From contig NZ_BMMZ01000002.1 in NCBI RefSeq assembly GCF_014646195.1, positions 186,001 to 250,000 of the forward strand: a stretch of 64,000 nt of DNA, given 5' to 3'. Every line of letters begins with the position of its first letter. Position 1 is the stretch's first letter. The stretch is from Microlunatus endophyticus. Its GTDB lineage: Bacteria; Actinomycetota; Actinomycetes; Propionibacteriales; Propionibacteriaceae. The notes below the pieces were generated by a model. That model searched no databases, had not been told where the DNA came from, and worked only from the letters and a program-made list of their open reading frames with translations. Positions 60,193 to 64,000 of this stretch are shown one piece after another. Both the position numbers and the translations under genes were made by a program.

Positions 60193-61086
60193 TCAGCCGA
60201 GGAATCCTTCCGACAGCTGCCGGCGCACGTCGAAGTTGGCAGAGCGGCCGACATCGCCCCGGGCGAGATCCCAGAGCAGTCCGGTCACCGCTCGTGCCTG
60301 GACGCAGCGGCGGGACAACGCCGCATCGACTCCGGCAGCTTCGCTGAAGATCTCGACCCGGTGGGACATCTCGCGCACCAGATCGACCCCCGAGTGCGGC
60401 TCGGGCGGCCGGTCGGAGCACATGGTGAGCGCATCGAAGGCGGCCGTACCTGCAACGCCCTGCGGATCGATCGCAATCCAGCCGCGGTCGGAGTGCAGGA
60501 TGTTCTTGCTGTGAAGATCACCATGCAGCATGGTCTGCGTGTCGTCGTGTCCGAGGCCCCGGACTGTCTCGACAGCAGCATCGACGGTGCGGGCGGGCAG
60601 GGGATCGCCGGCCTGATGGTGATCGTCGCGAATCTGCTGCTCCCATTCGGAGACAGTGTCGGCCAACCGCTTCACATCCGGTGGTGCCGGAACAGCCAGT
60701 CGGGCAGAGAGCTGACCGCCGATGGCGATCGCCTCGTCGACTGGGGCAGCCAGTTCGCGGCCAGCGAGCCGCTCGAGAAGCAACGCGTGTCCTTCAGGGT
60801 CGGCGTCGAACAGGCGAACGGCGCCGTCGCCGTCCCAGGCCCGCAGCGCCTTGTGCTCGTCGGCGGTGCTGGGGTGCGGATAGCTGATCTTGACCACAGC
60901 CGCACCGACCGGTGTCCGGACAGGAATGACGACAGCGGTCGCACCTGCCACCACGGGTCCGTCGACCTGTCCGTGCCAGCGTGCCAGGTACTGGTCGGCG
61001 AGATCGGGAAAGTCGTTGATCCAGTCCTTGGCTGCATCCTCGGTGCGAAGCAACCGGACTCGGAGCGACTCCGGGACCGTGATCAT
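60193..61086 (-). CDS. APH(6)/hydroxyurea-phosphotransferase-like kinase
   Basis: A 297-residue aminoglycoside-phosphotransferase-fold kinase of the APH_6_hur (streptomycin 6-phosphotransferase / hydroxyurea phosphotransferase) group. VVKISYPHPSTADEHKALRA supplies the ATP-binding Lys and the helix Glu. LLLERLAGREL is the hinge, MLHGDLHSKNILHS the catalytic loop with Asp, and AIDPQGVAGTAAFDAL the Mg-binding Asp. Family members inactivate streptomycin, but the same fold serves unrelated metabolites, so resistance is only a possibility. The ATG at 61086 is 24 bases after the propeller-gene stop on the same strand, so they are likely cotranscribed. Confidence 0.85.
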   Translation of the reverse strand: MITVPESLRVRLLRTEDAAKDWINDFPDLADQYLARWHGQVDGPVVAGATAVVIPVRTPVGAAVVKISYPHPSTADEHKALRAWDGDGAVRLFDADPEGHALLLERLAGRELAAPVDEAIAIGGQLSARLAVPAPPDVKRLADTVSEWEQQIRDDHHQAGDPLPARTVDAAVETVRGLGHDDTQTMLHGDLHSKNILHSDRGWIAIDPQGVAGTAAFDALTMCSDRPPEPHSGVDLVREMSHRVEIFSEAAGVDAALSRRCVQARAVTGLLWDLARGDVGRSANFDVRRQLSEGFLG

Positions 61087-61110
61087 CGACTACCTGCAAC
61101 TCCTTCGGCG

Positions 61111-62280
61111 TCAGGGCCGTACGGCCACCTGTTGGAGGGTGCCGAATTCGGCCAAGGTGCGGGACTTCAGGCAGGCCCCGCTCGCTGCGCACCGGACGTC
61201 GACCGCCGTGAGATTTCCGTTCCGGTCGATCACGAACAGCCATCTGCCGTCCGGCGAAAAGACGAGCTGGCCGCTGCCCGGTGCCAGGACCTGCCAACCC
61301 ACGGCAGCCGACAGTCGCCGCGATGTTCCGGTGGTGAGGTCGACCAGCGTGACCGGATTCTCGGAAGGGTCTGACGCATCGGCCAATGCGGCGTAGCGAC
61401 CGTCGGGGGAGACCACGCCGTACCCGCTCGAGGCCGGCGTCTCCTCGTGCAGCTGTACGGTTCGGACTCGCTTGAGATCGCGGCCGTAGACGGCTGCGCT
61501 ACAGGAGTCCACTCGTCGGCAACTCGTGATCAACAAGCTCGTCGAGCCTGACGCCACCAGACGCCCGGGTGCCACCCGGGTGCGGCCGTCTGGCCGGACG
61601 TCGTACACGCCGTCATCCGTCTGGACGACGACGTACCCACTGCGATCGGATTGGGGCATGCCGACGATGTCGCTGGGCAAGGTCAGCGTCGTACGGGTCC
61701 GCGTCCCGTCGAGGCCCACCAGCACCAGATGCGTTGCGTCTTGGCGCACCCAGACGTGTCGGGAGTCGGGGCCCGGCAGCAGGTCAGTGCCCGCGGTCGT
61801 GAAACTGCTGGCGGAACCGCTGCCGTCAGGCACGACGTAGACCGTCCTGCTACCCGTCGCGAGGACCAGAACGCTGGAGCCGCTCGGCACTACAGCGCCG
61901 GGATCGTTGGCCGAGTCGGTGGCGAGCCGGGGGATCCACACCTTCTCGACATGGCCCGTACGGGCCGCGATCCGATAGACGGCGCCGCCAGCGTGAACGA
62001 CCAGGCTGTAGTCGGTCGGAGTATGTAGCCAGGACAGGTCGATGTCGAAGTCCAGACGCGACTGTTGGCTCGGAGCATCGGTCGGATCGGCCGCGGGAGG
62101 CGAGCTGGCGGCCGTTGGTTCTGGCAGCGGGACCTCCCCCTTTTGGACAGAATGCCAGAGGCCGATTCCTGCCAGGACAACGATCACGCAGACCGCGATC
62201 ACCAGCGGCGTCCGGCGGCGGGGCCCGACCTGCATGACCTCGCGATCTCCGAACGGATCGGGGTCGTCGGGCTCGGTCAT
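61111..62280 (-). CDS. Membrane-anchored beta-propeller-like extracellular protein
   Basis: A 389-residue protein of unknown function. Residues ~1-24 are cytoplasmic and polar, and a single membrane helix TPLVIAVCVIVVLAGIGLW spans about 24-42. A Pro/Ala/Ser linker follows. The outside domain has repeated four-strand blades with Gly-Asp/Asn turns, such as VVSPDGRYAALAD and VFSPDGRWLFVIDRNGNL, the pattern of a WD40/TolB-like propeller. Four Cys near the C-terminal half may pair. The ATG at 62280 is the likely start; longer sequence upstream looks non-coding. It is followed by the kinase gene and preceded by a lipoprotein gene on the same strand. Confidence 0.75.
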   Translation of the reverse strand: MTEPDDPDPFGDREVMQVGPRRRTPLVIAVCVIVVLAGIGLWHSVQKGEVPLPEPTAASSPPAADPTDAPSQQSRLDFDIDLSWLHTPTDYSLVVHAGGAVYRIAARTGHVEKVWIPRLATDSANDPGAVVPSGSSVLVLATGSRTVYVVPDGSGSASSFTTAGTDLLPGPDSRHVWVRQDATHLVLVGLDGTRTRTTLTLPSDIVGMPQSDRSGYVVVQTDDGVYDVRPDGRTRVAPGRLVASGSTSLLITSCRRVDSCSAAVYGRDLKRVRTVQLHEETPASSGYGVVSPDGRYAALADASDPSENPVTLVDLTTGTSRRLSAAVGWQVLAPGSGQLVFSPDGRWLFVIDRNGNLTAVDVRCAASGACLKSRTLAEFGTLQQVAVRP

Positions 62281-62357
62281 GATGTCATTCTGCCCACAGA
62301 TGAGAAGTCGATTCGATCGCTTGATCGAAGACGTCACGGCTGGTTCGCAAGGTCCCG

Positions 62358-62804
62358 CTACGCGCTGCCTATGGTGAACGTGAACGTCGCCCGAACCGGA
62401 TCGCGATCGTCGCGGACGACCGCCGTTCCCGCTGCGGTCTTCGGCGGGATGCGTACGGTCGCGGCGAATCCGAAGTCCGGTCCGGTTGGTGTGTAGCGAT
62501 CCAGGTGCTGGACGCGGCCGTCGGGGAGCGTGAGAGTCAGTCGTACTGATGGCAAGGGCTGGATCGGATCATGGCCGCCGCTGTCGTTGCAGGATTTCGC
62601 ATACCAGTGGCCGTAGACCGTGATCGAGTCACCAGGATGCACGGTCGGGGATGAGGCACCGAAACGACCTCCGACGCGTGGCTGATCATCGAGGTACGGT
62701 CCCACGCAGGACGCACCCGACAAAGTGTCTTGGCCGGCTACTGAGTTGGCGCCGCAGGCCATCAGGATCGGAAGGATGAGAGCCAACGCAAGCTTGTGTC
62801 TCAC
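62358..62804 (-). CDS. Small putative lipoprotein
   Basis: A 148-residue exported protein. The signal is MRHKLALALILPILMACG, a short basic start, a hydrophobic core and the lipobox LMAC, whose Cys would be lipidated. The mature part is all-beta in character (DSITVYGHWYAKSCND, VRLTLTLPDGRVQHLD, ATFTFTIG), like a small immunoglobulin-fold domain, with two further Cys. Family not recognised. The start is the GTG at 62804, preceded by AAAGGAAA. It is 77 bases upstream of the propeller gene on the same strand, and both act outside the membrane. Confidence 0.75.
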   Translation of the reverse strand: MRHKLALALILPILMACGANSVAGQDTLSGASCVGPYLDDQPRVGGRFGASSPTVHPGDSITVYGHWYAKSCNDSGGHDPIQPLPSVRLTLTLPDGRVQHLDRYTPTGPDFGFAATVRIPPKTAAGTAVVRDDRDPVRATFTFTIGSA

Positions 62805-62970
62805 AGCAGGATTGTTTCCTTTCCTGCGTCGGATCGTCAGCGCAGACAGCGAATCGCGAGCAGATCGTGATCAACCCGACCATGGCTCACAAGGCACGAT
62901 CCACCCGCCAGATGAAGCTGTCATGGGATAACCGGCCATCGACTTGCACCGGGACCTGTGCCGCCCGAGG

Positions 62971-63471
62971 TCAGGCCGGATGACCCGGCTCGACGTCGTC
63001 GATGTCGTGCAGCGTCAGGATGTCCGTTTCGCCCTCCTCGACCTCCTCAGCGATCGGCTCCAGCAGGAATCCGACATGATCACCCAGTGGCAGTGGCTTG
63101 AGGATCCCGCCGACCATCCGTCGCGGTAGATCGTCGAGCAACGGAACACCGTCTGGTCCGGGATGCCAGCGCACCCGGGCGAACTTGTCCACCTCGTCAC
63201 CGGTCGTACCGCCGAACAGCTCAGCTGCCGCGTGATCATCCGAGCCCATCACGTGGACGGCGAGGACAGTCGCGCCGGCGGCGACCCGACGGGTGTGGTT
63301 CGCCTCCGACAGACAGATCAACAGCCGCGGTGGGTCGATGCTTGTCTGGGTCGCAAATCCGACCAGGCAGCCGCCGCGCTTTTCGCCATCAGTTGTCGTG
63401 ACGACGAAGAGCGGGTAGTCCAGCCCATCGATGAACGCGTCGAACTCTTCTGTCGACAATGGCCGGGTCAT
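62971..63471 (-). CDS. Flavin-reductase-like (FMN-binding split-barrel) protein
   Basis: A 166-residue protein of the flavin reductase domain family. YPLFVVTTTDGEKRGGCLVG and FATQTSIDPPRLLICLSEAN form the FMN-binding split barrel. AAELFGGTTGDEVDKFARVR is the conserved loop after strand 5, and GDHVGFLLEPI the late strand. Such proteins supply reduced flavin to monooxygenases or reduce other substrates. The ATG at 63471 gives normal length. An upstream ATG at 63516 adds 15 residues and has no better ribosome binding site. It is divergent from the last gene, 51 bases apart. Confidence 0.85.
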   Translation of the reverse strand: MTRPLSTEEFDAFIDGLDYPLFVVTTTDGEKRGGCLVGFATQTSIDPPRLLICLSEANHTRRVAAGATVLAVHVMGSDDHAAAELFGGTTGDEVDKFARVRWHPGPDGVPLLDDLPRRMVGGILKPLPLGDHVGFLLEPIAEEVEEGETDILTLHDIDDVEPGHPA

Positions 63472-63522
63472 GGTCTGATTGTCGCAGCAGCCGATCACGG
63501 CACGACGTGTTTTCATGGGCTC

Positions 63523-64000
63523 ATGGCAGACAGCAGGTTCGCCGACACGGACGTCGTGGTCCCGGTGGCTGTGCGCTCCGTCGCTCGCGGTGGCGAAGTG
63601 GAGCCGGTGTGGTTGAGCGGCGACCAGGGCGTGACGTTTCGGATCCACGGAGCGTCCGTCCGATACGTGAAGTGGCGGCCCGGACCTGTGTCCGGAAGTC
63701 TTGAGGGCGAAGCGCGCCGCCTGGCTTGGGCGGGGAAGTTCGTTGCAGTGCCCGAAGTGGTCGAGTACGGGGCGGACGACTCCGGCGCGTGGCTCGTGAC
63801 AGCAGGAATCCCCGGCGAATCGGCGATCTCATCACGGTGGAAGGCCGATCCCGGCACCGCGGTGCGGGTGGCGGGTTTCGGACTGCGACGGTTGCACGAC
63901 CGTCTGCCGGTCGATGAGTGCCCGTACGACTGGTCAGTCGAAGCTCGTCGGCAGCAGATCCATCCGTCCAAGCTCGGGGATCGGAGGCTGTCGGAGAACA
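63523..64000 (+). CDS. APH(3')-like aminoglycoside phosphotransferase (3' truncated by window edge)
   Basis: The first 159 residues of a kinase-like protein, open to the window end. VTFRIHGASVRYVKWRPGPV gives the ATP-binding Lys, and LEGEARRLAWAGKFVAVPEV the helix C Glu and VPEV strand typical of APH(3'). VVEYGADDSGAWLVTAGIPG is the hinge, and AVRVAGFGLRRLHDRLPVDE precedes the catalytic loop, which lies beyond the window. The ATG at 63523 is the likely start. Like the APH(6)-type gene 2.5 kb away, it may modify an aminoglycoside or a native metabolite. Confidence 0.8.
   Translation, partial: MADSRFADTDVVVPVAVRSVARGGEVEPVWLSGDQGVTFRIHGASVRYVKWRPGPVSGSLEGEARRLAWAGKFVAVPEVVEYGADDSGAWLVTAGIPGESAISSRWKADPGTAVRVAGFGLRRLHDRLPVDECPYDWSVEARRQQIHPSKLGDRRLSEN

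Overview
The window is a 64 kb stretch of chromosome from a high-GC Gram-positive bacterium, almost certainly an actinobacterium. The evidence is strong G/C third-position bias, frequent GTG and TTG starts, the actinobacterial integration host factor mIHF, the proteasomal ATPase Arc/Mpa, a PriA without helicase motifs, and the gene order mihF-gmk-rpoZ-coaBC-metK-priA-fmt-rsmB-rpe. The order Propionibacteriales (Microlunatus-like) is my best guess, but that is inference from gene content. I saw no tRNA, rRNA, CRISPR array, prophage or insertion sequence.

Layout. 1-6.3 kb: end of alaS, ruvX, mltG and a compact aroE-aroC-aroK-aroB shikimate operon. 6.5-10 kb: a secreted beta-helix protein, a GNAT acetyltransferase, efp and nusB. 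10-13.8 kb: a drug-efflux-type transporter with an unusual cytoplasmic coiled-coil tail, its MarR regulator and a second MarR gene. They sit where many actinobacteria have pyrR-pyrB-pyrC. 13.9-20.4 kb: carA-carB-pyrD-pyrF, headed by a PyrR-type RNA hairpin that overlaps the carA ribosome binding site. 20.4-22.8 kb: a DUF4037 gene, a frameshifted unknown gene and a 630 bp gap. 22.8-34.7 kb: a VOC protein, then the conserved mihF-to-rpe housekeeping block with a TPR gene inserted.

34.7-38.6 kb holds a regulated accessory operon: a PadR regulator, a sulfatase and an MFS transporter, behind a consensus promoter and a perfect palindromic operator. PadR has an in-frame stop and the transporter has a frameshift, while the sulfatase is open. 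38.6-46.3 kb: DUF1304, PAC2 and 2-hydroxyacid dehydrogenase genes, an MHS-type symporter and metH. 46.5-51.7 kb: a HAD hydrolase, a peptide-type binding lipoprotein, trmI and arc. 52-57.5 kb: an N-terminal-receiver PAS histidine kinase, argG, an SDR, ruvC and ruvA. 57.5-64 kb: an accessory end with RibD-like, epimerase, GNAT, flavin-reductase and two aminoglycoside-phosphotransferase-like genes, plus an anchored beta-propeller protein and a small lipoprotein.

Themes. Housekeeping blocks are interrupted at known synteny points: no pyrRBC before carA, no dop/pup/prcBA after arc, no ruvB after ruvA. Several actinobacterial -10 boxes (TAGACT or close) lie 6-8 bases before start codons that lack a Shine-Dalgarno sequence, suggesting leaderless mRNAs for fmt, rpe and argG. 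Three genes carry apparent one-base indels, so either real decay or base-calling error must be considered. I found no single clearly undescribed multi-gene system. The strongest leads are the PyrR element at carA, the PadR/sulfatase/MFS operon, the transporter with a DivIVA-like tail, and a short dispersed repeat built on GTCGTGACAACGCGAG.
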